Shown one piece after another: positions 7,626-16,316 of a stretch of 64,000 nucleotides of DNA (its first letter is position 1; each line of letters begins with the position of its first letter). Under the pieces are notes generated by a model, which saw only the letters and a list, made by a program, of their open reading frames with translations, was not told the DNA's origin and made no database searches. Made by a program: the position numbers and the translations under genes. Source of the stretch: Candidatus Zixiibacteriota bacterium (lineage in GTDB: Bacteria > Zixibacteria > MSB-5A5 > GN15 > FEB-12); the NCBI GenBank assembly GCA_029860345.1, contig JAOUBJ010000010.1, positions 1 to 64,000 of the forward strand, in the 5' to 3' direction.

Positions 7626-8990
7626 CTACGATTCTGTCGGCTTTACCACCATGTCGGCGCGGGTGCGGCGGATTTTGCCGTAGCTGTCGGCAGAAATCAC
7701 ATAGTACCACTTGGCAAAACGTGCGTTGAGTTCGTCCGCTCGCTTCTGACCATCGGCCAGGTCGCGTTCCCACTTGACATAGGCATCCTGCGCCAAACGG
7801 TTGGCCCGGTCCTCTTCGGTCCAGGTGGAATCCGGTTTACCTTGATACGACTTGTCGGTTGGCGGGGTCGGTTTTTTGCCCAGCATCGACTGATCAAACT
7901 CGGCGGTGACGAACAGGTAACGATTCTCCGCCGGACCGGATGCCTCCTGTTGTTCAACGCCGCCGGCTGTCAGCGCATCGCCGGAACCATAGGCGATCTC
8001 ACCGAACCGAAGGATGTACTTGACACCCTCTTTGGTCAAAGCCTGCAATTCCCCTTCGTTGGACAAAAGTTGGCCGTCGCGCGAAAAGAAATACCCTTTG
8101 CTCTGGAGCGAGTAAGCATCGGCCTGAGAGATTTTCGTTCCCTCGGCCAGTTCGTTCAATGATTGGGAAACACCTTCCGGTTTGGGGCGCACCCCGACTA
8201 TTCTCAAGTCTTCTAAAGCTGTCAGCAACTCCTGCATCTTGGTGGAGTCGACCACCTTTCCTGACGGCATCTTGTTGGCTTTCCAGGTCTCGCCCTCTTT
8301 GGAGAGAACCAGTTCATCGCGACGGTCGACGCTTCGTGTACGTTCGTTGATTCGGTAGTCTTTGACCAGGACCTTCCGGAGTTTGAATTTCTGCACATCA
8401 AGCAGATTGGTCTCGATCCAGTCTTCAAAGCGGGTAGACAAATCAATATCGACCCTGGCTGCATAGACCCGGTTTTGATCCGGTACTCGGACAAAGCGCA
8501 ATCCTTCGCGCCCGCCCACCGGGCTACCGACGATGAAGTCGGCCAACATCTGATTGCCCGAGCCCTTGAGGGTCACCCGCTGTCCTCTACCGGTCAGGCT
8601 GGCCGCTTCATCCATTGGGTCGATCACGCCCAAAGCCTCGTGGTCAGCGACCGTACTCGATCGGAAGTCGTCCTTTTTGATACCGATCACGCCGGCGGCT
8701 GTCTTGGCCAGACGGTCCTTGCCGTCGGCCGGGTAATCGTGGTGCGAAGGAATGGTCCAGCGTCCACCATCGAACGTCACTTTGAACGGTTTGGCCGAAG
8801 CAGTGGTTTGGTCGTAGTCGATCACTTCGAGCGTGGTGGCTTCATTGGGATCAACAAAGTCCGGGAAGAACTCCTCACCCTGATCCAGAAAGGCTTCGGA
8901 CGTGATTTTGTCCGGTGCCGTAACCATGGCCAAAAGCAAAAGCACGACGGCGGTGCCGATATAGTAAGCTGTTTTCTTGGTTTCGTGCAT
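7626..8990 (-). CDS. DUF4340 domain protein, GldG-associated
   Basis: 454 residues. One N-terminal membrane segment (about 8-24, AYYIGTAVVLLLLAMVTAP) is followed by a large extracytoplasmic part containing the repeated DUF4340-type motif (FTFDGGRWTIPSHHDYPADG, then LVLSKEGETWKANKMPSGKV). Proteins of this type are regularly encoded right after GldG-like ABC auxiliary proteins and probably form part of the same envelope complex; their biochemical role is unknown. The start is 3 bp from the stop of the upstream permease gene, so it is the third gene of a likely operon. A mini-hairpin follows the stop directly. Confidence 0.82.
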   Translation of the reverse strand: MHETKKTAYYIGTAVVLLLLAMVTAPDKITSEAFLDQGEEFFPDFVDPNEATTLEVIDYDQTTASAKPFKVTFDGGRWTIPSHHDYPADGKDRLAKTAAGVIGIKKDDFRSSTVADHEALGVIDPMDEAASLTGRGQRVTLKGSGNQMLADFIVGSPVGGREGLRFVRVPDQNRVYAARVDIDLSTRFEDWIETNLLDVQKFKLRKVLVKDYRINERTRSVDRRDELVLSKEGETWKANKMPSGKVVDSTKMQELLTALEDLRIVGVRPKPEGVSQSLNELAEGTKISQADAYSLQSKGYFFSRDGQLLSNEGELQALTKEGVKYILRFGEIAYGSGDALTAGGVEQQEASGPAENRYLFVTAEFDQSMLGKKPTPPTDKSYQGKPDSTWTEEDRANRLAQDAYVKWERDLADGQKRADELNARFAKWYYVISADSYGKIRRTRADMVVKPTES

Positions 8991-8993
8991 GGC

Positions 8994-11648
8994 TTAACTC
9001 CTCAACCTTCTGGCGGCAATGGCCCCTTCGTACTCTCGTTTGCGCCTCCTGACAAAAATCATGACGCCCATAGCAAAGACCGGAATCGGCGGCAGCAACA
9101 CGGCCAGACTTTTGATCCGGGTCTGGATACCACGCACTGCCGTTTCCATCTTTTCTTTCGATGCCTGCACGGTCGCTTCTTTGCGTGTTTCGATGTTGGT
9201 TTTCATCGCCTCGAAACGACGGTTCTCGACCTCCTGCAGGTTCTGAGCCATTATTTGCTTGGTCTGCTGATCGAGGTCGGGCCGGTTCTGTACTTCGGCC
9301 ACTTTTTCGTTTAATCGTTGTTGGGCATCGGCCAACGCCTGTTGCGCCTGAGACTCAGCCTCTCTTTCTTCCGTCATCCTCTGTTCGACAAAGCCGCGCG
9401 TCTGGGCTTCGACCGTTTCAAGGGTACGATGTTTGACCCGCTTCTTGCGCAGATCGATAAACGATTCGTCACTTACCAGCATATCCATGCAATTGAGAAC
9501 GAATGTGACGTTGTCGAAATTGAGATTCTGCATGCCACGCTGACGAATCTGGAAGAACTGTTCGCTGATGAAATCCAGGTCGGCAATCACGGTGAGATTG
9601 ACCGTGTTAAGTTTCGATTGGTCCTGGCCGGGCGAGGTTGAGTTGCCGCGAACATTTGCGGCCAGCGTATAAACCTCACCACTCTGCACGCGACGGGGGT
9701 TCCGATTAAGGGTCATGCCGAAGAAACTGCGTTGCACCAACTGTTGAAAGTTGAGCGAACCCGATACCCGTCCGGTGCGCAAGAGTGGCTCAAACTCAAG
9801 GGTACTACCGGCCGCCTTGTTGAGACTGCCGGGGTAAAGCACCACCATCTCCTGCAATCCGGCGCTGGCCCGATTCATACTGCTGAAGGCATCAACGGTC
9901 TGGTTGCCTTCGCCCACGAAGATGATCTCCGGTTGCAATTGCACCAGGTCCGGATGCGGGTTGTAGGTATCCCAGGTTACCTGCATCGGATTGAAACCGA
10001 CCCCGAGTTCGGTCATAAACTGGTTGATGTTTCCTTTGGGTTCCTGCGGCTGTTGTTGTTGCTGGAACGGGTTGGTGTTGCCGCCGGCCGGAACAGCCGG
10101 AGACAGGCCGATGTTGACAACCGGCAACGGATCAACCAACAATAGCGTCGGGTTTCCGGCCAGGATGTATGCTTTGAGGTTGTCCATCTCAGGCTGGGTC
10201 AAGGACGATGGTAGCGCTACCAAAAGCCCATCCATCGGTTCGGTGATAGGTTCGGCGGCCGAAATCTGTGCGATCTCGTATTGCTTGTTCAACTCGGCCA
10301 CCACCGACCAGGGCGGTTGGGAGTTCATGGTCTGATAATCGAAGCCGCCGGACAGTTTTACCGCCGTGGCCAGGATACCTATCTTTTTGCGTTGCGTGTT
10401 GACCGCAACGCGAATGCTCCGAATCAGTTCATATTCCACCGGCAAGCCGCGATCAAAAAACGGAATCACCATTTCATTGACACCCGAGGCGAAAGCCACC
10501 CCCATGAACACTTTCTCAGCGGCTCCGCCGACACCCATAACATCGCGCGGCATGATGCCGAATTTTTCACGCGCATCGCGGGCCTCGTCGGTGAAGGGCT
10601 CGGTATCATGAATTATAACCTGCACGTTCTGACCACCGAGCGCAGAGATCTCCTTGAGCTTCCCAACCAAGTTGGCCCGGGTCTGCACCATCAGACGAGG
10701 CACCTCGGGGCTGATGAAGGCCTGCACCAAAATGGGCCGGTCATCCGGAATCTGACTGATAAGCTCTTCACTTTCATCGGACAGGGAGTGCAACTGTTCC
10801 GCGGTGGAATCAAGGCGGAACTCGGCCCGTCCGACCACGGCGTTAAGACTTATCAGAGCCACCACCAACGCCACGGCGCGGGCCAGATGATGTATCCAGA
10901 ACCGGTAGCCTCCCGCTTCGGCCGGCCAGTGCCGGCGTCCGAGCAAGATGACGTTGATATACAGCACTGCTGAGGCGACTGAGATAAAATACAAAAGCCC
11001 CGAGAAACTTATGACACCGATGGCAAAGTCGGCGAAGTATGCAAATACGCCGATCGGCGCCAACCATTCCTGAAGAGCATCGCTTACCACCCACTGGGAG
11101 GAGTTTACAAACACGAAAGCAGAACAAAAGACAGCACCCAGGACAAATCCGACCGTCCCGTTGGCCGTCAACATCGATGCCAACATGCCGACCGACAAGA
11201 GCGCCGCACCGATAAGCCAATAGCCAAAGTAATTGGCGAACATCAACCCGATGTCGGGGCTACCCAGCCAAAAGAGGACAAAAATGTGGCTGACCGACAG
11301 AAGTAGTGAAGCTGTATATATCCCAAGTACGGCCATATATTTGCCGAGTACGATTTCCAGATCGGTGGCCGGCAGCGTCAACAGTAGTTCATCGGTGCCG
11401 GCCCGGCGTTCATCGGCCCAAACGCCCATGGTCAGGGCCGGGACAAACAAAACCAGCAACAGGGGGAAAAGACTGTTCAACTGGTCCAGGTTGGCCAGAT
11501 TGTCGGCAAAGAAACGCTGCTGCCAGAAGGCTGCCGCGGCGCTCAGAAGTATGAACAGCGTTACGAACACATAGCCGGTCGGGCTGGCAAAGTAGGATCT
11601 GAGGTCCCGTTTGGCCAGAGTCAGGATCATCTCTTTGTTGATGCTCAT
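8994..11648 (-). CDS. Fused ABC permease and Gld-type auxiliary protein (GldF-GldG fusion)
   Basis: 884 residues from the ATG at 11648, which overlaps the upstream ATPase stop by 4 bp (ATGA). Residues 1 to about 245 are an ABC-2 permease with six hydrophobic segments (starting [20 protein letters not shown], with [20 protein letters not shown]). From about 260 a GldG-like auxiliary domain follows: one TM, then a periplasmic Rossmann-like part ([40 protein letters not shown]), a Gln/Pro-rich loop, a coiled coil (about 775-850) and a C-terminal TM with an RRRKREYEG tail. In Bacteroidetes GldF and GldG are separate proteins needed for gliding; here they are one chain. The substrate is unknown. 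Confidence 0.85.
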   Translation of the reverse strand: MSINKEMILTLAKRDLRSYFASPTGYVFVTLFILLSAAAAFWQQRFFADNLANLDQLNSLFPLLLVLFVPALTMGVWADERRAGTDELLLTLPATDLEIVLGKYMAVLGIYTASLLLSVSHIFVLFWLGSPDIGLMFANYFGYWLIGAALLSVGMLASMLTANGTVGFVLGAVFCSAFVFVNSSQWVVSDALQEWLAPIGVFAYFADFAIGVISFSGLLYFISVASAVLYINVILLGRRHWPAEAGGYRFWIHHLARAVALVVALISLNAVVGRAEFRLDSTAEQLHSLSDESEELISQIPDDRPILVQAFISPEVPRLMVQTRANLVGKLKEISALGGQNVQVIIHDTEPFTDEARDAREKFGIMPRDVMGVGGAAEKVFMGVAFASGVNEMVIPFFDRGLPVEYELIRSIRVAVNTQRKKIGILATAVKLSGGFDYQTMNSQPPWSVVAELNKQYEIAQISAAEPITEPMDGLLVALPSSLTQPEMDNLKAYILAGNPTLLLVDPLPVVNIGLSPAVPAGGNTNPFQQQQQPQEPKGNINQFMTELGVGFNPMQVTWDTYNPHPDLVQLQPEIIFVGEGNQTVDAFSSMNRASAGLQEMVVLYPGSLNKAAGSTLEFEPLLRTGRVSGSLNFQQLVQRSFFGMTLNRNPRRVQSGEVYTLAANVRGNSTSPGQDQSKLNTVNLTVIADLDFISEQFFQIRQRGMQNLNFDNVTFVLNCMDMLVSDESFIDLRKKRVKHRTLETVEAQTRGFVEQRMTEEREAESQAQQALADAQQRLNEKVAEVQNRPDLDQQTKQIMAQNLQEVENRRFEAMKTNIETRKEATVQASKEKMETAVRGIQTRIKSLAVLLPPIPVFAMGVMIFVRRRKREYEGAIAARRLRS

Positions 11649-12406
11649 ACCGTCCCCGCTTCCTTGGCCGCCGGACGACCGTAGTTGGTCAACTTGTAGA
11701 ACGCCTCTTCCAGCGATTCGTCGCGGCGCAGTTCGTGGTAGCCGCCGTCGAACAGAAGCCGACCCTCGTGAATGAACAGTACGCGGTCGGCGATTGCTTC
11801 CACCTCCTGAAGGATATGCGTTGAAATCAGGACGGTTTTGGACTGCGCCAACTTGGAAATATTGGTGCGAAAATCGCGAATCTGGTTGGGGTCCAACCCA
11901 GCCGTCGGTTCGTCCATAATGAGGACCTCCGGATCGTGCAGAAGGGCCTGGGCCAGCCCGACACGCTGACGGTAACCGCGCGAGAGCTTGCCTATCGGCT
12001 TCTCCAGCACTTCGCTGATAGCGCATGATTCGGTTACCGCCTCAATTCGGTCGCTGAGAGCTTGGTTGGCCATACCCCGGGCCGAGCCAAAAAACTTGAG
12101 CAACTCCACCGGCGTCATCTCATCATAAAGAGGACCGTTCTCCGGAAGATACCCCAGCCGTCGTGAAGCCTCAAGCCGCTGTGAGCCGACGTCAAGTCCG
12201 GCAATCGACGCCGTTCCTTCGCTGGGTGCCAAAAACCCGCTCAGAATGCGCATAGTGGTCGACTTTCCAGCGCCGTTGGGTCCCAGGAATGCGACTATCT
12301 GCCCGCTGGCGATTGAAAAGTTGATATCCTCGATAGCCACGAAGGCGCCGTAGTATTTGCTTAGGCCCACGGCTTCAATCATGGCCGGGGTGGATGCTTC
12401 GTTCAT
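11645..12406 (-). CDS. ABC transporter ATPase, GldA-like
   Basis: 253 residues with all ABC ATPase motifs: Walker [10 protein letters not shown] (about 42-50), Q-loop region [15 protein letters not shown], signature [15 protein letters not shown], Walker [16 protein letters not shown] and the switch His in [19 protein letters not shown] hydrolysis would power the fused GldF-GldG protein encoded next. The order ATPase, permease/auxiliary, DUF4340 is a conserved Gld-like cluster. It is first in its operon, behind a promoter at 12496-12524. Confidence 0.9.
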   Translation of the reverse strand: MNEASTPAMIEAVGLSKYYGAFVAIEDINFSIASGQIVAFLGPNGAGKSTTMRILSGFLAPSEGTASIAGLDVGSQRLEASRRLGYLPENGPLYDEMTPVELLKFFGSARGMANQALSDRIEAVTESCAISEVLEKPIGKLSRGYRQRVGLAQALLHDPEVLIMDEPTAGLDPNQIRDFRTNISKLAQSKTVLISTHILQEVEAIADRVLFIHEGRLLFDGGYHELRRDESLEEAFYKLTNYGRPAAKEAGTV

Positions 12407-12495
12407 AGTCTTACCTCGTGTTTTTTCAGCACCATCACCAATGAAACCTGATAAGTGTGTTCCAGATCTGGCTCTTTTTTTTCAAAACAGGGTCC

Positions 12496-12524
12496 AAAAT
12501 ATACCCGTTCGGGTTGCCTGTCAA
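12496..12524 (-). promoter_or_regulatory. Promoter of the GldA/GldFG/DUF4340 operon
   Basis: On the minus strand TTGACA (12524-12519) is followed after 17 bp by TATTTT (12501-12496). A start near 12489 would give a leader of about 83 nt before the ATPase gene. Confidence 0.6.
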
Positions 12525-12811
12525 TAGCCAGAATTGGACCGTTGCACTGCTGTCGGGCGCTTCAGTCGCCTCAAATTTATTTATATTCGTTTGTCGAATT
12601 GAAGTTCCAGACAACCACAAAAAAAGCTACTCGGAGCAGGTAAGGCGCAGACCTTTTAGCAGTAGGTCAGAAGCCCTGTGCTCCGGACACAGATTGTACA
12701 GTGGTGTTGGGCGACCCCGCCCGACACATTCGGTAGGTCAGGACCCCTGTGCTCCTGACTCTTGGTCACCGTCAGGTGCGTAAAGGACCTGACCTACAAT
12801 ACTGCCCTCTG

Positions 12812-12836
12812 GCAGTCAGGCGAGTCGCCTGACTGC
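12812..12836. repeat. Perfect palindrome, GCAGTCAGGCG family
   Basis: GCAGTCAGGCG and CGCCTGACTGC around an AGT loop: an 11-bp perfect stem. A second copy with a 14-bp stem is at 44584-44614. Confidence 0.8.
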
Positions 12837-12865
12837 ACCTGCAATTTGAACTTCCCGACGACCAC

Positions 12866-12897
12866 AAAAAAAAGCCACTCCTTAAAAGGAGTGGCTT
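12866..12897 (-). terminator. Intrinsic terminator of the 13005-15587 gene
   Basis: AAGCCACTCC and GGAGTGGCTT pair around TTAAAA; on the minus strand the hairpin is followed by eight T. It lies about 110 bp downstream of the stop at 13005. Confidence 0.8.
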
Positions 12898-13004
12898 ACT
12901 AATCGCATCCGTAGGGCAGAACCGCTTCTGGCTCTGCCGTTCTCATTTGTCGGAACCGCTAATCCGCCGCGGCGGACGACCTACACAAGTAATGAATCGC
13001 GGGG

Positions 13005-15587
13005 TTACTTCAGCAACATCATTTTCCGCGTTTGGGAGTACCCTGTCGTTTCCAACCTGTAAAAATACACTCCGCTGGCTGTGTTACTACCGTCGAAAAC
13101 GGCAGAGTGAGCGCCCGCTTCGAGATGACCGTTGACCAACTCGGCTACTTTCTGACCCATGACGTTGTAGACAGCCAGTTTCACCAGTCCGCCAACCGGC
13201 AGGCTGAAGTCTATCTGCGTGTCCGGGTTGAACGGGTTCGGGTAGTTCTGGTGCAGAGTGTATGTGGATGGTGTCACGGCGCCCTTGAAAGCGTTCTTTA
13301 TCAGCACACCTTGAGCCCGCCGCCCGTCGGCAGCCACCAGCGCCGATCCGATCTCCCATCTACCCGGAATCTCAACGATCTTTCGAATGCCGGCTTCGAT
13401 GCTCTCACTGCCATCGAGATCAAGCAGTCCGATCCGCAGACGGTCGTCTACGAATCCATACAGTAAATCCAGGCGGTCACCCATCAGATTGACCGGCTCT
13501 GCGACAGTCTCGCCAACCAGCCGGACTTCCAAGCCTCGAAGTACCTCAGGCGCTTCGAGAACGATTGCTGTGCTACCGTTTTCGTAGACAGCAGCCATAG
13601 TGATAGTTTCATTGATGGCTATCTTCGGGCCGCCCTCGCCGAGGCATCCGCACACCGGCGCGGCACCGCCCTGGAAGAAGTAGTCGACGAAGTACACCAA
13701 ATCGGCGATGTTCGGCCCGGTGCAGGAACCGTTGACATCCATGGAGTTCATTATTGCCGGCGGAGGACCACCATTGAACATGAAGTCGACCATGTAAACG
13801 AGATCGCCAATGTCCACGGTACCGCTGCCGTCCATGTCTCCGGGAGTGTATGGCGGCACTTCGGTTACATCTCGCTCGCGGTCGAATCCAGCTTCAACGT
13901 CCAGGCCGTCGACATCGGCAAACAGCAAATTCCTGACCGGATCATGGGACAATGCTGTGTCCCAATGGACCAAACTAGGCACGTCACACTCGGCGTTCAG
14001 CGACTTGAAGTGGATGTTGAATAAGGCGTGTTCCCCGGTCGGGATTGATGCCCCCATCGAGTTGGCCAAAGCCATATAGAGAAAACCGGAATCAGGTTCA
14101 ACTGAACTGAAAGTGTAGTCCCAGTTCTCAGTTTGGAGACCGACTCTCGACAGCGAATCAACGGCAACACCAACAGGGATTTTCAACGGGATCGAGGCAC
14201 CCTTGATCGGCTGCGTGAGTTTGACATGAACGGGCTGAACCATGTTCCCCGTTTCGACCGTTACTGATGGTACTACCAGTGAATCGCCTGAGCTGGGCAG
14301 CACACCCAAAATCTCGAAACAGTGAGGTCCATCCCAGGCAGGTATAACCCCGGCTGTGGACTCAAGCGCCCATAACCAATACCCGCTGGGCGGATAGAAG
14401 GCCGAGTCTAAACAGAGAACCTTGCCTTCCTGGGCGCCATCGACTTCGGTGTGGATTAACAGCGATACATTGTCGAAACCATCCTCCAGGCCCGGCCCGA
14501 CCATTCGTACACCGCCAAAACCGACCGTGTCGGCTCCGAATCCGTCGCAACTGTGGTGGGTGGTTTCAAAGTGCAGCTCAAATCTGTCCCACCAGCCAAG
14601 GGCGGTAGTGTCGCCCACAGCCGGTTGCCAGGTAGCGCCATCGGGCGAATAAAGCCTGAATCCGTTGGTGAATCCTTGAACGGCATACCCGGTCATGTTG
14701 GTCATTCGAAGATGATAAGTTAGCGGCACATCCGACCACAGGCCATTGTTTGATGGACTATAACCGGAGACATGATCGAGTGAAACTGAAGCTTCACCGG
14801 GTGGCGGCTGGGCAATTGTGAAACAATGGGGACCCGCCCAGATTGGGGCAAATCGCATCTTCCCCTTGACCGACCACATCCAGGCACCGCCATTCCCGAA
14901 GAAACTAGAGTCGATACAAATCGTCTTACCTTCATCGGCGGCATCAAAAGGTCCGATGGTCGCACTAAAAGCCATTGCGTCCTCTGCAACCTCCATACCC
15001 CCCGATAGTGACATTCCGATATATCCGAACAGATCGTCACCATCCCCTCCAGGACCATACGGCTCCACCCGCTTGATTAGATCAAAAGTCGGATTATTCA
15101 AAGTGTCCACGGTAGTTGTCGGCCAGGTCGCACCGTCCGGCGAGTAAATTCGGAAACCGTTGTTAACCGCCGTAATGATTGAGTCGGTAGTGTTGATGAA
15201 CCGAATGTAGAAGACGATCGGTATACCGGTCGAAATCACTCCGGGACTGACTTCTCCTCCGACATGACTCAGTGTGACCATTCCAGCGGGGTACGGTGTA
15301 CAATCCGTCGGTCCCACACAGGGTGCAGGCCCACCGAAAAACAAGAAGTTCAGGTAATAATCGATATCTCCAAGATCGACCCCTGGGCAGAGATCCATGT
15401 CGGCGGCCGATGGATCAGGCGGTGGCGGTCCATTAAAGTACAGCCAGTCTATCATGTATGTCAGATCAGTAATATTAAACGTGCCGTCGTCATTGACGTC
15501 CCCACACGCCGATTTGGCCTGTGCCAGTGAAGTAACCGGCAAAGCCAGCACCAGCACCACCGTCAGGTTGAGCAGTAACTTCATCAT
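13005..15587 (-). CDS. Secreted cohesin-like/dockerin protein with T9SS sorting domain
   Basis: 860 residues. Signal peptide 1-24 (LLLNLTVVLVLALPVTSLAQA). A dockerin-like module follows at about 27-90 (CGDVNDDGTFNITDLTYMID, with Ca-loop Asp/Asn spacing). Two homologous beta-domains at about 98-260 and 270-430 each carry an NGFR(I/L)YSPDGATW motif. Residues about 440-575 resemble a cohesin-like fold (VPSVTVETGNMVQPVHVKL, ALFNIHFKS), then a second dockerin-like module at about 585-655. The last 80 residues are a T9SS type A sorting domain (NYPNPFNPDTQIDFSLP, SGVYFYRLET, final RKMMLLK). Export across the outer membrane by T9SS and cell-surface display are expected. The cohesin assignment is by eye. 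An AGGACAGGACG stretch precedes the ATG. Confidence 0.85.
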   Translation of the reverse strand: MMKLLLNLTVVLVLALPVTSLAQAKSACGDVNDDGTFNITDLTYMIDWLYFNGPPPPDPSAADMDLCPGVDLGDIDYYLNFLFFGGPAPCVGPTDCTPYPAGMVTLSHVGGEVSPGVISTGIPIVFYIRFINTTDSIITAVNNGFRIYSPDGATWPTTTVDTLNNPTFDLIKRVEPYGPGGDGDDLFGYIGMSLSGGMEVAEDAMAFSATIGPFDAADEGKTICIDSSFFGNGGAWMWSVKGKMRFAPIWAGPHCFTIAQPPPGEASVSLDHVSGYSPSNNGLWSDVPLTYHLRMTNMTGYAVQGFTNGFRLYSPDGATWQPAVGDTTALGWWDRFELHFETTHHSCDGFGADTVGFGGVRMVGPGLEDGFDNVSLLIHTEVDGAQEGKVLCLDSAFYPPSGYWLWALESTAGVIPAWDGPHCFEILGVLPSSGDSLVVPSVTVETGNMVQPVHVKLTQPIKGASIPLKIPVGVAVDSLSRVGLQTENWDYTFSSVEPDSGFLYMALANSMGASIPTGEHALFNIHFKSLNAECDVPSLVHWDTALSHDPVRNLLFADVDGLDVEAGFDRERDVTEVPPYTPGDMDGSGTVDIGDLVYMVDFMFNGGPPPAIMNSMDVNGSCTGPNIADLVYFVDYFFQGGAAPVCGCLGEGGPKIAINETITMAAVYENGSTAIVLEAPEVLRGLEVRLVGETVAEPVNLMGDRLDLLYGFVDDRLRIGLLDLDGSESIEAGIRKIVEIPGRWEIGSALVAADGRRAQGVLIKNAFKGAVTPSTYTLHQNYPNPFNPDTQIDFSLPVGGLVKLAVYNVMGQKVAELVNGHLEAGAHSAVFDGSNTASGVYFYRLETTGYSQTRKMMLLK

Positions 15588-15771
15588 CGTCCTGTCCTCG
15601 TCTTGTTAGTGTTGCACATATCTTCCTTCTGTGGTTAGAAGAAAGTCCTCACCTGCGAACCTATTAACAATATACCGATCCCGTGCTCAAAAGCAACCCG
15701 CAAGTGCTCCAACAGTAGGTCGACACCCCTTTGGTTTCGACATCACGCGCTTCGCGTGATTCTCGTGTCCA

Positions 15772-15802
15772 CCGTCCCAAACAAGGTTTGAGACGGCCAC
15801 CC
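15772..15802 (+). repeat. Half-copy of the compound palindrome
   Basis: CCGTCCCAAACAAGG followed by TTTGAGACGGCCACCC: only the second inner hairpin and outer right arm are present. Confidence 0.7.
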
Positions 15803-15895
15803 GGAATGTCATTCTGGCGGAGGCTAGAATCCAGTCTTCGAATATAGAACTGGATGCCGGATCAAAGTCCGGCATGACAGGCTTGGATGTTGTTC

Positions 15896-15927
15896 CCCGT
15901 CCCAAACAAGGTTTGAGACGGCCACCC
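15896..15927 (+). repeat. Half-copy of the compound palindrome
   Basis: A second, nearly identical copy of the half-element at 15772, 124 bp further on. Confidence 0.7.
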
Positions 15928-16207
15928 ATAATCGTTCTCGCGTTCGTGGGCGGCAGACGTCCACATCTGCCGCCTGATGCGTCCTGGCGGAACCGCCAAG
16001 AGGGTTCCGCCCTACGTTACTTCTGACAGGAGCAGTAGGTCGAAACCCCTGTGGTTTCGACATCACACGCTTCGCGTGGTTCTATGGCTTTGTATTGGTG
16101 GTCAAAGAAAAAACAGGCCTGCCTGTCGAAACCTCGCCCTTCGACTCCGCTCAGAATGATGTTGGTTTGACTCATGCTTCGACTGCGCTCAGCATGACAT
16201 GAGGAGG

Positions 16208-16237
16208 CCGCGAAGCGGCAAAAAAGTGATTTATCAC
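16208..16237 (-). repeat. Mini-hairpin pair (CCGCGAAGCGG + GTGATTTATCAC)
   Basis: CCGCGAAGCGG (16208-16218), an A-run, and GTGATTTATCAC (16226-16237). The first stem is CCGC/GCGG here but GCGC/GCGC at 7596, a compensated change. Confidence 0.7.
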
Positions 16238-16275
16238 CCTTCGACTCCGCTCAGGGTGAGGTTGCAAGCTAGAAA

Positions 16276-16316
16276 GCGATTTATCGCCGCGAAGCGCATA
16301 AGGGTGATTTATCACC
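16276..16316 (-). repeat. Triple mini-hairpin abutting a stop codon
   Basis: GCGATTTATCGC (16276-16287), CGCGAAGCG (16288-16296) and GGTGATTTATCACC (16303-16316). The last one overlaps the TAG stop (16318-16316) of the minus-strand Asp-box protein gene by one base. Confidence 0.7.

Larger units (their letters stand above)
12407..13004. other. Non-coding: promoter, palindromes and a terminator
   Basis: Holds the minus-strand promoter of the ABC operon (12496-12524), several imperfect palindromes of the GTAGGTCAGGACC and GTTGGGCG families (12655-12720 and 12732-12797), a perfect 11-bp-stem palindrome (12812-12836), a terminator of the minus-strand gene at 13005 (12866-12897), and a GTAGGGCAGAACC palindrome (12911-12938) that recurs at 38421-38448. 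No convincing gene. Confidence 0.8.
15588..16315. other. Non-coding repeat-rich stretch (728 bp)
   Basis: Contains palindromes of several families: GTAGGTCGA..CC paired with GGTTTCGACATC (15715-15764 and 16035-16082), half-copies of the compound element (15772-15802, 15896-15927), a GGATGCCGGATCAAAGTCC palindrome (about 15851-15880), GGGCGGCAGACGT paired with ATCTGCCGCC (about 15949-15976), GGCGGAACCGCC and its partner (about 15988-16015), TTCGACTCCGCTCAGNATGA copies (16135-16250) and mini-hairpins (16208-16316). No gene is supported. The upstream region of the 13005 gene is at its start. Confidence 0.8.

Noticed and set aside
8475-10973. Long plus-strand frames of 279 and 230 codons opposite the Gld operon
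   Set aside because: Antisense shadows of the DUF4340 and GldF-GldG genes, without family features.
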